Assembly: GCA_964549105.1 (NCBI GenBank)
Contig: CAZJTZ010000009.1
Location: forward strand, 44,777-108,776
Origin: Hydrogenedens sp964549105
GTDB lineage: Bacteria > Hydrogenedentota > Hydrogenedentia > Hydrogenedentales > Hydrogenedentaceae
DNA length: 64,000 nt
Direction of reading: 5' to 3'
A program made the position numbers and the translations under genes. Positions 9,343-18,205 of this stretch are shown here, one piece after another. Position 1 is the stretch's first letter. The number at the start of each line of letters is the position of its first letter. Below the pieces are notes generated by a model that saw only the letters and a program-made list of their open reading frames with translations, was not told the DNA's origin and made no database searches.

Positions 9343-9687
9343 CTAACTTTTCATGCCTGGAAAAGAACCCCGATGGGACCACAATGTTTGTATTTCCTGA
9401 GCCGTTATATACCCATCTTTATCCACATCCCACTGCTGAAATTCTTGAGCAGTCATGCCACTTTCTTTAACAGAAATTTTTTTGTCCTGGTCAGCATCAT
9501 ACCTTGAAACAATCTCTTCTGCTTGCTTTTGTGACAAAGCCTGAACATTCATTTGCGACCTCAACACTTCGGAAAAATCTTTACTTCCACTCGTGTGTTT
9601 ATTATTTTCTGTTCTATTCTTCGTGGTTGTCATCAATGTTTTCGCAAGAGAATTTATTGCATTCAATCCTATAATCCAATTCATCAT
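9343..9687 (-). CDS. EF-hand protein in the flagellar operon
   Basis: 114 residues when started at the ATG at 9687 (AAGGAG six bases upstream; a TTG nine codons earlier lacks this). The C-terminal half carries two EF-hand loops: DADQDKKISVKE and DVDKDGYITAQE, spaced as in paired EF-hands, each with Asp at positions 1, 3 and 5 and Glu at 12. The first has Lys instead of Gly at position 6. Ca2+ binding is inferred. The N-terminal half is low-complexity, with no recognised domain. The gene occupies the place between flgJ and flgN where flgM (anti-sigma-28) is common, but it shows no FlgM signature. Role unknown. Confidence 0.75.
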   Translation of the reverse strand: MMNWIIGLNAINSLAKTLMTTTKNRTENNKHTSGSKDFSEVLRSQMNVQALSQKQAEEIVSRYDADQDKKISVKESGMTAQEFQQWDVDKDGYITAQEIQTLWSHRGSFPGMKS

Positions 9688-9728
9688 AACTGACTCCTTA
9701 TTAGTTATCGGCAAATAGCCATATTTCC

Positions 9729-10058
9729 TTAAATAGCATTTGTCAAATTAGCATTTGAATTATTATTTGTTCTTTTCTGAATTATTTCCGTTTCCTGCAT
9801 TATTTGTTTTGCTATACCTAACTGACCGGACTTTGCCATCTCACCCGCAAAAGCATCGTTTAACATATCATTGTAGATTTCCTGTGTAGAGTTTTCTGGT
9901 AAAAATTTGGAGTGAAAGGTCGTTTTCCTCATTTCTTTCAACAGTTCATACAAAAACAGTCGCTCTATTTCTTCCCCAGCGATTTTCTTTTTTGCATTTT
10001 CTCCCGAAGCAGGGTCAATATTAGAAAGAGCAGGATTTATAGGATTGACATATAGCAT
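9729..10058 (-). CDS. flgJ: Flagellar rod-binding protein FlgJ (rod-binding domain only)
   Basis: 109 residues. The Rod-binding domain is recognisable from LFLYELLKEMRKTTF through AKSGQLGIAKQIMQ. It lacks the C-terminal muramidase domain found in enterobacterial FlgJ, a common state outside the gamma-proteobacteria. It caps or scaffolds the growing rod in the periplasm. Its ATG directly follows the flgI stop codon (TAAATG), so the two are tightly coupled. Confidence 0.88.
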   Translation of the reverse strand: MLYVNPINPALSNIDPASGENAKKKIAGEEIERLFLYELLKEMRKTTFHSKFLPENSTQEIYNDMLNDAFAGEMAKSGQLGIAKQIMQETEIIQKRTNNNSNANLTNAI

Positions 10059-11165
10059 TTACATAATCTCCACTTCTGCTTCGAGCGCACCTGCTTCCTT
10101 TAACGCCTGGAAAATGGAAATCATATCTCGGGGAGTTACCTTAAGGCGATTTAGTGCCTCTGCAACTTCGCTTGCGGAAGTTCCTGATACGGGCATAAGA
10201 TATGCTTCCGATTCCTGCACTTCCATTGCCGTGGTCTCTGTTATTACAGGTTGCGTCTCCGTGAACGGAGAGGCTGGCGTCACCTGCGGAGTAGATGTAA
10301 TTTTGATGGTCATATTCCCATGAGCAACCTGGCATGGCTTTACGACAACCTCACCGCCAATAACAATCGTCCCAGTTCGTTCGTTAATCACAATCTTTGC
10401 AGGTGGATTTGTTGTAACCTCAATATTTTCAATTCGTGCTATAAAACCTGTTAAATCGTTGTGGTACGATTCGGGTACGGTTACTCGGACTGAACCCCCA
10501 CCCATCGCAAGAGCGGTATTCTCCCCAAACTGGTCTTCTATTGCCTGGCGAATCCTATCCGCTGTATTAAATTCAGGCTGTTTCAACAAAAGGACAATCC
10601 GCTCTCCATCGGTTATCGTTGAAGGCACTTCATGCTCTACATAAGCACCTAAAGGAATGCGTCCTGAAGTGGGATGATTTTTACGAACTGCTGTATCACC
10701 CCCAGCCTTCTCTGCATTAAATCCGCCAATAGATACAGGACCCTGAGCCACCGCGTATACGGTCTCTCCTAAACCCGGACCTCTCAAATAGGTCTCTAAA
10801 AGCATACCCCCTTCTAAACTTTTGCAATCACCCAAAGTATCCACTTTAACATCAATTTGCGTCCCCTCTTTTGCAAAAGGTGGAATTTCAGCAGTCACCA
10901 TAACCAATGCTGTATTCTTAGGAGTCAGGTCCTTCAAATTGCTTATGGTAATTCCTAATCGGTCTAACATTTGTCGCTGTGCCAATCGGGTAACACCCAC
11001 CTTATCTCCTGTTCCAGCAAGACCCACTACCAGACCTATCCCTTTCAATATATTCCCACGCGCACCTTGAACATCACACAACTCACGAATTCTTGCCGCA
11101 TCTGTAAATAGCGGAAAGAACAGGAGAAGAACAATTAAAACAGCACATTTCTTTCTTTCTATCAT
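10059..11165 (-). CDS. flgI: Flagellar P-ring protein FlgI
   Basis: 368 residues when started at the ATG at 11165: AGGAAGG lies just upstream and the protein then begins with a Sec signal peptide (MIERKKCAVLIVLLLFFPLFTDA). An earlier in-frame start would overlap flgH by about 95 nt and displace the signal. FlgI hallmarks are RIRELCDVQGARGNILKGIGLVVGLAGTGDK after the signal, the LKDLTPKNTALVMVTAEIPPF block, the NERTGTIVIGGEV segment, and the terminal ALNRLKVTPRDMISIFQALKEAGAL. FlgI forms the peptidoglycan-level ring around the rod, which means a diderm cell with a periplasm. Sixteen bases separate it from flgH. Confidence 0.95.
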   Translation of the reverse strand: MIERKKCAVLIVLLLFFPLFTDAARIRELCDVQGARGNILKGIGLVVGLAGTGDKVGVTRLAQRQMLDRLGITISNLKDLTPKNTALVMVTAEIPPFAKEGTQIDVKVDTLGDCKSLEGGMLLETYLRGPGLGETVYAVAQGPVSIGGFNAEKAGGDTAVRKNHPTSGRIPLGAYVEHEVPSTITDGERIVLLLKQPEFNTADRIRQAIEDQFGENTALAMGGGSVRVTVPESYHNDLTGFIARIENIEVTTNPPAKIVINERTGTIVIGGEVVVKPCQVAHGNMTIKITSTPQVTPASPFTETQPVITETTAMEVQESEAYLMPVSGTSASEVAEALNRLKVTPRDMISIFQALKEAGALEAEVEIM

Positions 11166-11181
11166 TTTAAAAACCTTCCTA

Positions 11182-11841
11182 TCAAAATGGAGAAAACCAA
11201 TCCAAAATTTTCGTAATAATTCCACGTCGTTGGTTATTCCAGAGGTCGCCTTTCCCTTTGAGTTGGACCTGAGCATCAGCCACTTGTGTTGATAATACCG
11301 TATTGTCCGGGGCTACATCTTTGGAACGGACAACTCCACTTATAAGCATTAAAGAATCTTCTCGATTAACGGTAACCCTCTTTTCCCCTTCTATTCTCAA
11401 ATTTCCATTCGGATATATCTGTTTAACAATGCAAGCAATCGTAGTGGTTAATGTGCTTGCACGGGTCGTCTTTCCTCTCGTTTTGGTTTCATTTTGCGCC
11501 TCAATCTTCCATCTGGGCAATTCTTCAGGATTTAACAAACCAAGTCCCTCTGGTTTTTCCGCAGTCAGGAAAGGATTGTCTTTCTCATTTATCTTGTTCT
11601 CAACATCAGATTCCTTTTTGGTATTGGTATCCGCTGTCGTGCTTGCAGTAATTTTTTCGCGCACAAGGATAGTAATAATATCTCCGGGCTGAAATCGCGT
11701 TCCTTTCTCTGAAACCAATGTTCCTGAAAGTTGTGCCTCTGTGGTAAATAAACTATCTCCATAACAGACAAATAGGGAACATGTAATACTCATAAAAAGA
11801 ATTATTAAAAATTTCTTTTGACAAAAGTTTTTATTGTTCAT
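11182..11841 (-). CDS. flgH: Flagellar L-ring protein FlgH
   Basis: 219 residues. It starts with a signal sequence (KKFLIILFMSITCSLFVCYG). The mature part shows the FlgH pattern: FQPGDIITILVREKITASTTADTNTKK, TTTIACIVKQIYPNGNLRIEGEKRVTVNREDSLMLISGVVRSKDV, and DAQVQLKGKGDL near the end. FlgH forms the outer-membrane ring. The two Cys residues in the leader do not sit in a good lipobox, so lipidation is uncertain; most FlgH proteins are lipoproteins. Start ATG with GGAGTAG upstream. Located between flgA and flgI in the standard order. Confidence 0.93.
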   Translation of the reverse strand: MNNKNFCQKKFLIILFMSITCSLFVCYGDSLFTTEAQLSGTLVSEKGTRFQPGDIITILVREKITASTTADTNTKKESDVENKINEKDNPFLTAEKPEGLGLLNPEELPRWKIEAQNETKTRGKTTRASTLTTTIACIVKQIYPNGNLRIEGEKRVTVNREDSLMLISGVVRSKDVAPDNTVLSTQVADAQVQLKGKGDLWNNQRRGIITKILDWFSPF

Positions 11842-11846
11842 GGTTT

Positions 11847-12821
11847 CTACTCCACTTTAACTGTTCCATCGGGCTGAACTATCGCATCAAATGTCTGCTC
11901 AGAATCTAAATACATACAACGGACATGCTCTCCAATTCGGGCATCCGAAAGAGCCTTAACTTTTGCACTTATGGAAATACATCCCTGTGCATATTCCACA
12001 GGGACTAATTGATTCCTTTTTATAATCACGGGTGATTCTAAATCTTCCAAACAAATACTCGACCCAGACGGGATAAATTTTTTCGCTGACATCCCCACAA
12101 CAGAGTTTAAATCCCATACGGCTCCCCCTGTATTCCGAGATAAGGAAGTTTGATGGACGGACACATCTTTTTCAAAAATTAATTTCCCCCGGGGAATATC
12201 GCGAACAGCGACCACCAACAATCCTTGTGTCTCAATTAAAACCCTGCATATAACTGTTTTTTGAACCTTTCCTTCAATCCGAATCGTTCCCCGAAAAACC
12301 CCAGAACCTAAATAGCGATAGGAACTACTCGGTTTCCAACTAATTTCCACATCCCCTTCTGGCAGAACCAAATCTTCTGCTGGGGGATATATTTCAATCC
12401 GTGTTTGCTGTATATCCCAGGGTATCTGTCCCTGTATATAATGCCGAAGCGATTCCGCAAGAACCTCTTTAGAAATTACTGTGGTCGTGCGTTTTACTAT
12501 GGACTGTCCCGCTTCATCAATCTGCATCTTTTCTGAATCAATACCTGCCTGTTTTAACTTGGAAAGGATTAAAGAATTGGGCACAGTACGAGCATATCCC
12601 GGTTTTGGAGCAGGAAACAGTGGTATCTCATTTATAGAATGATTATCTATTCCTTCTAAAATATCGCCCAACATTACTACATCGCCAGAAACCTCTGCTT
12701 CACTCTTTATCATAATGTCTTCAGCATATCCGACAAGACAAGAAAAGAAGAGAAACAAAAGAATAAAGAAGACATTAATATCAAAATTTTTAAAAAATAT
12801 ATTTGACGAGTTTGTCGTCAT
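11847..12821 (-). CDS. flgA: Flagellar P-ring assembly chaperone FlgA
   Basis: 324 residues: N-terminal hydrophobic signal (NVFFILLFLFFSCLVGYAED), a middle region of low conservation, and the C-terminal SAF/FlgA domain (VAVRDIPRGKLIFEKDV ... NSVVGMSAKKFIPSGSSI ... RNQLVPV). FlgA is periplasmic and helps FlgI assemble around the rod. Its presence beside flgH and flgI completes the ring-assembly set. The start ATG has GAGGAG about 12 bases upstream. It lies 8 bp after flgG. Confidence 0.88.
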   Translation of the reverse strand: MTTNSSNIFFKNFDINVFFILLFLFFSCLVGYAEDIMIKSEAEVSGDVVMLGDILEGIDNHSINEIPLFPAPKPGYARTVPNSLILSKLKQAGIDSEKMQIDEAGQSIVKRTTTVISKEVLAESLRHYIQGQIPWDIQQTRIEIYPPAEDLVLPEGDVEISWKPSSSYRYLGSGVFRGTIRIEGKVQKTVICRVLIETQGLLVVAVRDIPRGKLIFEKDVSVHQTSLSRNTGGAVWDLNSVVGMSAKKFIPSGSSICLEDLESPVIIKRNQLVPVEYAQGCISISAKVKALSDARIGEHVRCMYLDSEQTFDAIVQPDGTVKVE

Positions 12822-12829
12822 TCGAAGAT

Positions 12830-13621
12830 TTATCTCCTCACATTATTTGCGGTCTGAAGCATTTCGTCTGCGGTTTGAATCACACGCGAATTGGCTTCAT
12901 AAGCCCGTTGTGCAATAATCATTTGAATAACCTCTTCTACCACCTGCACATTAGAATTTTCTAAAAATCCCTGAGCAATGGTTCCAAGTCCATCCAAACC
13001 TGCCTGCCCCACATTAGGAGCACCTGAAGCCTGAGTTTCAAGAAACAAATTACGACCCAATCTTGCATCAAGCCCCGCAGGATTAGAAAAACGAGCCAAT
13101 TCAATTGTCCCTATATTTTGCGGCGTATTATCACCGGGGACACGTGCCGATACTGTTCCATCTGCACCCACAGTAATTAACTCTGCATCCGTCGGGATTG
13201 TAATGGTAGGGGACAAAGGATAACCATCCACCGTCATCACCATCCCCTCTTCATTAATCTTGAAAGCACCGTCCCTTGTATATGCAGTAGTCCCATCTGG
13301 AAGTTCAATCTGGAAAAAGCCATCTCCTTCAATCATCAAATCCAGTGGGTTGCCTGTCTGTATCGCAGAACCAGAAGAAAAGATTTTCGAAATGGCAGAA
13401 GGACGAACACCATGTCCAACCTGTATCCCTTCTGGAATGGTTGTTCCTGCCGTTGTTTCACTTCCTGCGGGTTTAATAGTTTCATACAGCAAATCTTGAA
13501 AATTGACCCTACTTCGCTTAAATCCTGTGGTATTCACATTTGCCAGGTTATTAGCAATAGCATCAATGTTCATCTGCTGGGCAATCATTCCCGTCGCTGC
13601 GGTAAACAAGGAACGAATCAT
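12830..13621 (-). CDS. flgG: Flagellar distal rod protein FlgG
   Basis: 263 residues, the normal FlgG size. The N-terminal signature MIRSLFTAATGMIAQQMNIDAIANNLANVNTTGFKRSR is textbook rod/hook class, and the C-terminal helix ENSNVQVVEEVIQMIIAQRAYEANSRVIQTADEML is intact. The FlgG-specific central part, SGSAIQTGNPLDLMIEGDGFFQIELPDGTTAYTRDGAF, distinguishes it from the hook protein. AGAGGATAAAGT precedes the ATG. Confidence 0.95.
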   Translation of the reverse strand: MIRSLFTAATGMIAQQMNIDAIANNLANVNTTGFKRSRVNFQDLLYETIKPAGSETTAGTTIPEGIQVGHGVRPSAISKIFSSGSAIQTGNPLDLMIEGDGFFQIELPDGTTAYTRDGAFKINEEGMVMTVDGYPLSPTITIPTDAELITVGADGTVSARVPGDNTPQNIGTIELARFSNPAGLDARLGRNLFLETQASGAPNVGQAGLDGLGTIAQGFLENSNVQVVEEVIQMIIAQRAYEANSRVIQTADEMLQTANNVRR

Positions 13622-13648
13622 ATACTTTATCCTCTATTTTAATAGTTT

Positions 13649-14407
13649 TTATCCAGCCAATCCTACCTGTTCAATCAATCTGCCAATACTCTCATCTATA
13701 GCCACAATCACTCTTTGATTGGCTTCATACGAGCGAAGTCCCATTGTAAGCCTCACCATCTCCGTCGGGATTTTTGTATTGGACCATTCAAGGTAACCCT
13801 GTCTTAGCACACTCTTCGTTGCTGTTTGCATTCCTTTACTAACCTCTTCACTTGCAAAATATAAATTTTCCCCTTCACGGGTTAGTCGTTCGGGATAGGC
13901 AAACTCTACACACCGTATCTGACCCGCCAAAACCCCATCCACGGTAACATTCCCATCTGTGGATATATTGATTTCTGCTCCTGAAACTTGAATAGGCTGG
14001 TTTGTCGTCCCCAAAATACGATAGCCCTGAGATGTGCATAAAAACCCTTCCGCATCACGCGTTAAATCCCCTGCACGCGTATACCTCTCTCCTGCAGGTG
14101 TTTGAACAGATAAATAGCCTGGACCCTGTATGGCTATATTTAAAGGGTTATCGGTTTGTTTCAAAGGTCCCATTGCCAGGTCGGAAAAGGTTTCTACCGT
14201 TTTAACTCCACCTCCAGGTGCACTCTTGGGAATAGAAACCTGATAATTTTCACCTATCTTCCGAAATACAGGATAAAAACCTAACTGCACCGGTGTCAAA
14301 GCCTTATACCCTACGGTTGCCGCATTTGCAATATTATTGGCATATACCGATTGGCATTGCTCTGACGAAATCATTCCGCCTGCTGATATGTAAATACCCG
14401 GTATCAT
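13649..14407 (-). CDS. flgF: Flagellar basal-body rod protein FlgF
   Basis: 252 residues. N-terminus MIPGIYISAGGMISSEQCQSVYANNIANAATVGYKAL is rod-class; the core contains MGPLKQTDNPLNIAIQGPGYLSVQTPAGERYTRAGDLT, and the end has EWSNTKIPTEMVRLTMGLRSYEANQRVI. It is the first gene of the flg operon, immediately before flgG, which fits FlgF (proximal rod) rather than a second FlgG. Paralogy with flgG makes the exact name less certain than the family. The start codon is followed by a weak Shine-Dalgarno. The region 14408-14790 upstream holds two promoters, described separately, and no gene. Confidence 0.85.
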   Translation of the reverse strand: MIPGIYISAGGMISSEQCQSVYANNIANAATVGYKALTPVQLGFYPVFRKIGENYQVSIPKSAPGGGVKTVETFSDLAMGPLKQTDNPLNIAIQGPGYLSVQTPAGERYTRAGDLTRDAEGFLCTSQGYRILGTTNQPIQVSGAEINISTDGNVTVDGVLAGQIRCVEFAYPERLTREGENLYFASEEVSKGMQTATKSVLRQGYLEWSNTKIPTEMVRLTMGLRSYEANQRVIVAIDESIGRLIEQVGLAG

Positions 14408-14612
14408 ACCTTCATTTACTCATTTCCATTCTATAATTTGCTTGATTTTACTTTTCTTCAAAAGGCGGGTGGCAGGCGCAACGATGGTTTCATAAAGGGA
14501 CAAAGAAACATAGGGGCACAATACCATTGCGCCTTGCCGACCCATGGAGGAACTTGCTATGGGACTTTTTATGGGACACAAATTAATATTCAATTTTTAT
14601 AATATAAAAGTA

Positions 14613-14627
14613 GCAAAGTTTGTGCCA
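14613..14627 (-). promoter_or_regulatory. Sigma-54 promoter of the flagellar operon
   Basis: Minus-strand sequence TGGCACAAACTTTGC: TGGCAC, five bases, TTGC. This matches the -24/-12 consensus of RpoN promoters exactly, with the required invariant GG and GC ten bases apart. It points towards flgF, whose start lies about 200 bp away, so the transcript would have an untranslated leader of roughly 190 nt. Sigma-54 control of flagellar rod/hook genes is well established in several phyla. The activator gene is outside the window. Confidence 0.75.
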
Positions 14628-14650
14628 TGCTCATTCAATAAGATAATCTA

Positions 14651-14679
14651 TTGACATACAAACACTTATTTAATATAAA
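14651..14679 (+). promoter_or_regulatory. Sigma-70 promoter for engB
   Basis: TTGACA (14651-14656), 17-bp spacer, TATAAA (14674-14679). Near consensus; points towards engB, which starts at 14791. It lies about 25 bp from the sigma-54 promoter on the opposite strand, so the two transcripts diverge from one control region. Confidence 0.7.
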
Positions 14680-14790
14680 CCATAATTATAGGTTGCTTAT
14701 ACAGGAACAATTTTTCCTTCTAATTGGGAATAATTTGCATTTCACCCCCCATTCCGCATAAATTAAACCTAACAACAAGGTTTTAATCTA

Positions 14791-15387
14791 ATGAAAATTC
14801 TCTCTATTGAACTTAAAAAAACTATATTAAAAATTCAAGATGCACCCCGCAATAGGAAACCAGAAATTGCATTTGCAGGAAAATCAAATGTAGGTAAATC
14901 TTCTTTATTAAATGCTATGTGGGGACACAAAAATCTTGCAAAAACAAGTAGCACACCAGGAAAAACACAAACCATCAATTTTTTTGAAGTTAATCAAAAG
15001 TTTTACATGGTTGACCTGCCGGGTTATGGATATGCAAAAGTCCCAATGAGAATCAAAGAGCAATGGAACAAACTCATGTTCGATTACCTTACTCAAAGTG
15101 ATAAATTAAAACTTGTAGTCGTATTAATAGATACCCGTCATGGTCCCAGCGAAAAAGATTTAATCCTATTCGATTTTTTGGAAGAACATAGAATTCCTAC
15201 CTTAATTGTTGCCACAAAAATTGATAAATTGGGAAATGCTCAAAGAAAAATTCAATTAGAAAAAATTAGAAAAGACCTCAATCTGGACGAGGAAGCAATC
15301 ATTCTCCCCTTTTCTGCAGTTACAAAAGAAGGCGTAGCCCCCTTATGGAAAGTTATAGACGGGGTCTTAAACGAAAAGAACTTCTAA
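14791..15387 (+). CDS. engB: Ribosome-biogenesis GTPase EngB (YsxC)
   Basis: 198 residues, typical size. All G motifs are visible: G1 GKSNVGKSS (residues 30-38), G2 around TPGKTQTINF, G3 DLPGYGYAK (75-83), G4 TKID (142-145) and G5 SA near 173. EngB is an essential GTPase that acts in late assembly of the 50S subunit. The ATG follows AAGG at nine bases. It is a lone plus-strand gene between the flagellar operon and the larE operon. The 150-bp gap that follows contains no gene I can support. Confidence 0.95.
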   Translation: MKILSIELKKTILKIQDAPRNRKPEIAFAGKSNVGKSSLLNAMWGHKNLAKTSSTPGKTQTINFFEVNQKFYMVDLPGYGYAKVPMRIKEQWNKLMFDYLTQSDKLKLVVVLIDTRHGPSEKDLILFDFLEEHRIPTLIVATKIDKLGNAQRKIQLEKIRKDLNLDEEAIILPFSAVTKEGVAPLWKVIDGVLNEKNF

Positions 15388-15538
15388 AAAAACAAGATAC
15401 AATATAGGGATGTATAGTGTTTTGACAAAGTATGGAAACACCCATTTAAGAATATTACAACAATATGAAAATATCCATTTGAGAGGGATTATACTCAAAA
15501 CAACGGAATATCATGTAGGGATTAATTTTTTGAATTTA

Positions 15539-16378
15539 TTATTCAATCGGTGTTGGAGGGTTTGGGGTTGCGGTGCTACCTGTTTTGTAACCAGCAAGGT
15601 CGAGGGTAACGAAACGATAACCTAATTTCTTCAACTCTTGCACCACCTGTGAACGAGTAGGTTCTGAAACTAAACGAGGCAGGTCATTTAGTTCTACCTC
15701 AATTCTGGCAAGGTCCTGATAGGTTCGCACCCGGTATTGTTTAAACCCTAATGATTTTAATACTTTTTCTGCGGATTCTATCTGTTCAAGACTTTCTAAT
15801 GTGATGGGTATGCCTGTGGGTATGCGTGTAGATAAACAGGCAAAACTGGGTTTGTCTGCTGTAGGTAGTTGGCGAAGTTGACTTAATCGGCGTATTTCTT
15901 CTTTATATAGTCCTACCTCTGACAGGGGCGTAAGTATGCCAAACTCTTCCATGGCTAACTTTCCTGTCCGAGTGGTATCTTTCAGGTCATCAGCCGTCTC
16001 ACCGCAAGCAATGGCTTCGATATTGTTGTGTTTTGTAAATTCCGACATACTTTGGAAAAGTTTGCTTTTGCAGTAATAGCAGCGATAGGAGTCATTCTTT
16101 AAGTATCGTTCATCTTCAAATTCATTAGGGTGAATGGCAAAGATTTTCCAGCCCTGTTGTTTTGCCAATTCGATGGCTTCTTTCAATTCATCACGCGGTA
16201 AACTGGGTGTATCGGCTATTAAAAGGACACTGTGTTCTCCCAATGTTTCGTATGTTATTGCTGCAAGGTAAGTAGAATCTACTCCACCTGAATAGGCTAT
16301 CGCCATGGATGAATATTTTTTCAAAAACTCTTTTAATTTTTCCTCTTTTTTGAGGGCTTGTTCTAATGAGGAATCCAT
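15539..16378 (-). CDS. larE: LarE-family sulfur transferase
   Basis: 279 residues, PP-loop ATP pyrophosphatase of the LarE family. SGGVDST is at 30-36 and the conserved ACLSTRIP segment is at 180-187. Its Cys181 is at the position of the sacrificial Cys176 of Lactiplantibacillus LarE, which donates its sulfur to the pincer-type nickel cofactor precursor. Only one Cys occurs in that segment, so this is likely the single-Cys sacrificial type and not the [4Fe-4S] type with three cysteines. YRCYYCK (99-104) is an extra Cys pair. LarB and LarC are not in the window. It is the last gene of the miaB-pepA-unknown-mtaB-larE operon, 8 bp after mtaB. Confidence 0.85.
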   Translation of the reverse strand: MDSSLEQALKKEEKLKEFLKKYSSMAIAYSGGVDSTYLAAITYETLGEHSVLLIADTPSLPRDELKEAIELAKQQGWKIFAIHPNEFEDERYLKNDSYRCYYCKSKLFQSMSEFTKHNNIEAIACGETADDLKDTTRTGKLAMEEFGILTPLSEVGLYKEEIRRLSQLRQLPTADKPSFACLSTRIPTGIPITLESLEQIESAEKVLKSLGFKQYRVRTYQDLARIEVELNDLPRLVSEPTRSQVVQELKKLGYRFVTLDLAGYKTGSTATPNPPTPIE

Positions 16379-16386
16379 AATCAGGT

Positions 16387-17697
16387 TTATCCTTCTATCT
16401 CAACCACAGAACCTTTTATATGATATGGAAATATATTTTCTAACTTTACTTTACAAATTTTATTTTCCAAACATTCCTGAGATTCTGTAATTATGCGAAT
16501 GTAGTTATCCGTATATCCCTGCCAATATTCATTCTCCCTCTCTTCAAATAGAACACGACGAGTTGAACCGACTACCTTTTCATAAAACTGTTTCCGCTTT
16601 TTCTTGCTTAATGCAAGCAATGTATGAACGCGTTGCTCTATTTCTGCGATAGGCACCTGGTTGGGAAAAGAATAAGACGATGTGCCTTCCCTTGGAGAGT
16701 AGGGAAAGATATGTAGAAAGTAGACTGGCAGGTTTTCAAGGAAATCAAGGGTCTCGTCAAAAAGTTGAGCGGTTTCGCCGGGAAAACCTGTGAGCACATC
16801 GGCACTAATCCCTATATCCGGAACTGTTTCTACCGCATGGAGCACAAAATCGCGGTATGCCTCACGGGTATACTTCCGATTCATGAGTTGTAAAATTGTG
16901 TTTGAACCTGATTGTAAAGGTATATGCAAATAAGGCACTAATGGGTAGTTCACATCGTTCATACGCGTAAGAAAATCTTTATTTAAAGTGTTTAATTCAA
17001 TAGAACTTAAACGAACCCTTACTTTATTCCCAACCTGCTCATAAATCATGTCCAGAAGGTCAATTAGTTCTTTCCCTTCATAACTATAATTGCCTATATT
17101 AATCCCCGTCAGAACGATTTCCTTAGTGCCACCTTCAATTCGCCATGCAATTTCCTGCAATATCTCAGCATAATTTCGTGAACGAGAAGGACCGCGTAAA
17201 GTGGGGATTATGCAATATGAACAGAAAGATTCACAGCCTTCTTGAATCTTGATATTTGCACGATGGAAACCGGGAATAGATATAGGCTTTGTATGTATAT
17301 AGTCGCTTAATGTTGTAAGTTCCCATGAATTGCCAATTAGTATGGTTGGCGTCTTTTGTTTTTTCCCTTTGATATAGGGAAACCAATCCCTTTTCCGTTT
17401 GTTATCTACAATGAGGTCAATCCCTTCAATCTCTTTCAGTTTTTCCAGGTCCTTTTCAACATAGCAACCGATGACAACAACCTCAGCGTCAGGATTTCGC
17501 TGAATAGTTTGTCGTATCACTTTTCGGCACTTGACCTCAGCAGCATGCGTTACGGCGCATGTATGAATAATACACAGGTCTGCTGATGTATCATTTGTGG
17601 CTACTTCGTATCCAAGTTCATAGAGTCTCTGGAGCATAGTATCGGATTCTGACTGATTAAGCCTGCAACCAAGGGTATGTATGTGGACAGTTTTCAT
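16387..17697 (-). CDS. mtaB: tRNA t6A37 methylthiotransferase MtaB
   Basis: 436 residues, radical-SAM methylthiotransferase. N-terminal UPF0004 domain with three cluster cysteines (TLGCRLNQSESD, HTCAVTHAAEVKCRK, VVIGCYVE), then the radical SAM motif GCESFCSYCIIPTLRG (CxxxCxxC), then a C-terminal TRAM domain. The NQ(S/N)ESD and CAVT pattern is MtaB (YqeV) rather than MiaB or RimO. It adds a methylthio group to t6A37 of tRNAs reading ANN codons. It is translated 43 bp after the unknown membrane gene and 8 bp before larE. Confidence 0.9.
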   Translation of the reverse strand: MKTVHIHTLGCRLNQSESDTMLQRLYELGYEVATNDTSADLCIIHTCAVTHAAEVKCRKVIRQTIQRNPDAEVVVIGCYVEKDLEKLKEIEGIDLIVDNKRKRDWFPYIKGKKQKTPTILIGNSWELTTLSDYIHTKPISIPGFHRANIKIQEGCESFCSYCIIPTLRGPSRSRNYAEILQEIAWRIEGGTKEIVLTGINIGNYSYEGKELIDLLDMIYEQVGNKVRVRLSSIELNTLNKDFLTRMNDVNYPLVPYLHIPLQSGSNTILQLMNRKYTREAYRDFVLHAVETVPDIGISADVLTGFPGETAQLFDETLDFLENLPVYFLHIFPYSPREGTSSYSFPNQVPIAEIEQRVHTLLALSKKKRKQFYEKVVGSTRRVLFEERENEYWQGYTDNYIRIITESQECLENKICKVKLENIFPYHIKGSVVEIEG

Positions 17698-17740
17698 TTA
17701 TATTTTCATGCTTCAGCAATAAAGTTTGTAAATAAATGGA

Positions 17741-18193
17741 TTATTTAAATAATTCTACCCCTTCTGGATACTTTTCAAGTAGCCGGGTAAAATATAGTTC
17801 GGCAGATTCATAATCTCTGTGTGCTTTCTGGAGTTCAACGGGTGTTGCTGCACGAGTAAGTGATTTTTCGTTAACCTCATGAAAATTCAATCTGGCAATC
17901 ATAGCGTTCTGGTAGGCAATGATTAGTTCTAATTCTTTCAAAAGTTTTTCTTCTGCTGGAAGGGCTTCCTTATTATTTTCATTCTCCTCTTTTTCACCTT
18001 CGGCTTCAGAAACTTTAACACAATTTTTAACAATAGCACTGAGTTTAGATACATTATTAGACGCTTTTTTTGCAATAACGGTCCCTGAAATTTCTGGTGT
18101 ATTCTTTCCCTCATATAGCAGATTGGGTTTTATCCCTGTAATCACCAGAATAACAGCAATAGAAACAACAATGAAAACAAGAAAGTATCGCAT
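17741..18193 (-). CDS. Hypothetical single-pass membrane protein
   Basis: 150 residues, not recognised. One N-terminal transmembrane segment (about 2-19, YFLVFIVVSIAVILVITGI) is followed by a highly charged stretch (EGEKEENENNKEALPAEEK, about 75-93) and a helical C-terminal half ending in ...YESAELYFTRLLEKYPEGVELF, which looks like a single TPR-like helix pair. No catalytic residues are apparent. Good Shine-Dalgarno (AGAGGCGAAG). Twelve bases after pepA, 43 before mtaB; co-transcribed. It might be a small periplasmic adaptor, but nothing in the sequence defines a function. Confidence 0.7.
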   Translation of the reverse strand: MRYFLVFIVVSIAVILVITGIKPNLLYEGKNTPEISGTVIAKKASNNVSKLSAIVKNCVKVSEAEGEKEENENNKEALPAEEKLLKELELIIAYQNAMIARLNFHEVNEKSLTRAATPVELQKAHRDYESAELYFTRLLEKYPEGVELFK

Positions 18194-18205
18194 ACTTCGC
18201 CTCTA

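Noticed and set aside
11166..11276. Longer start for flgI
   Set aside because: It would overlap flgH by about 95 nt and displace the signal peptide; AGGAAGG supports 11165.
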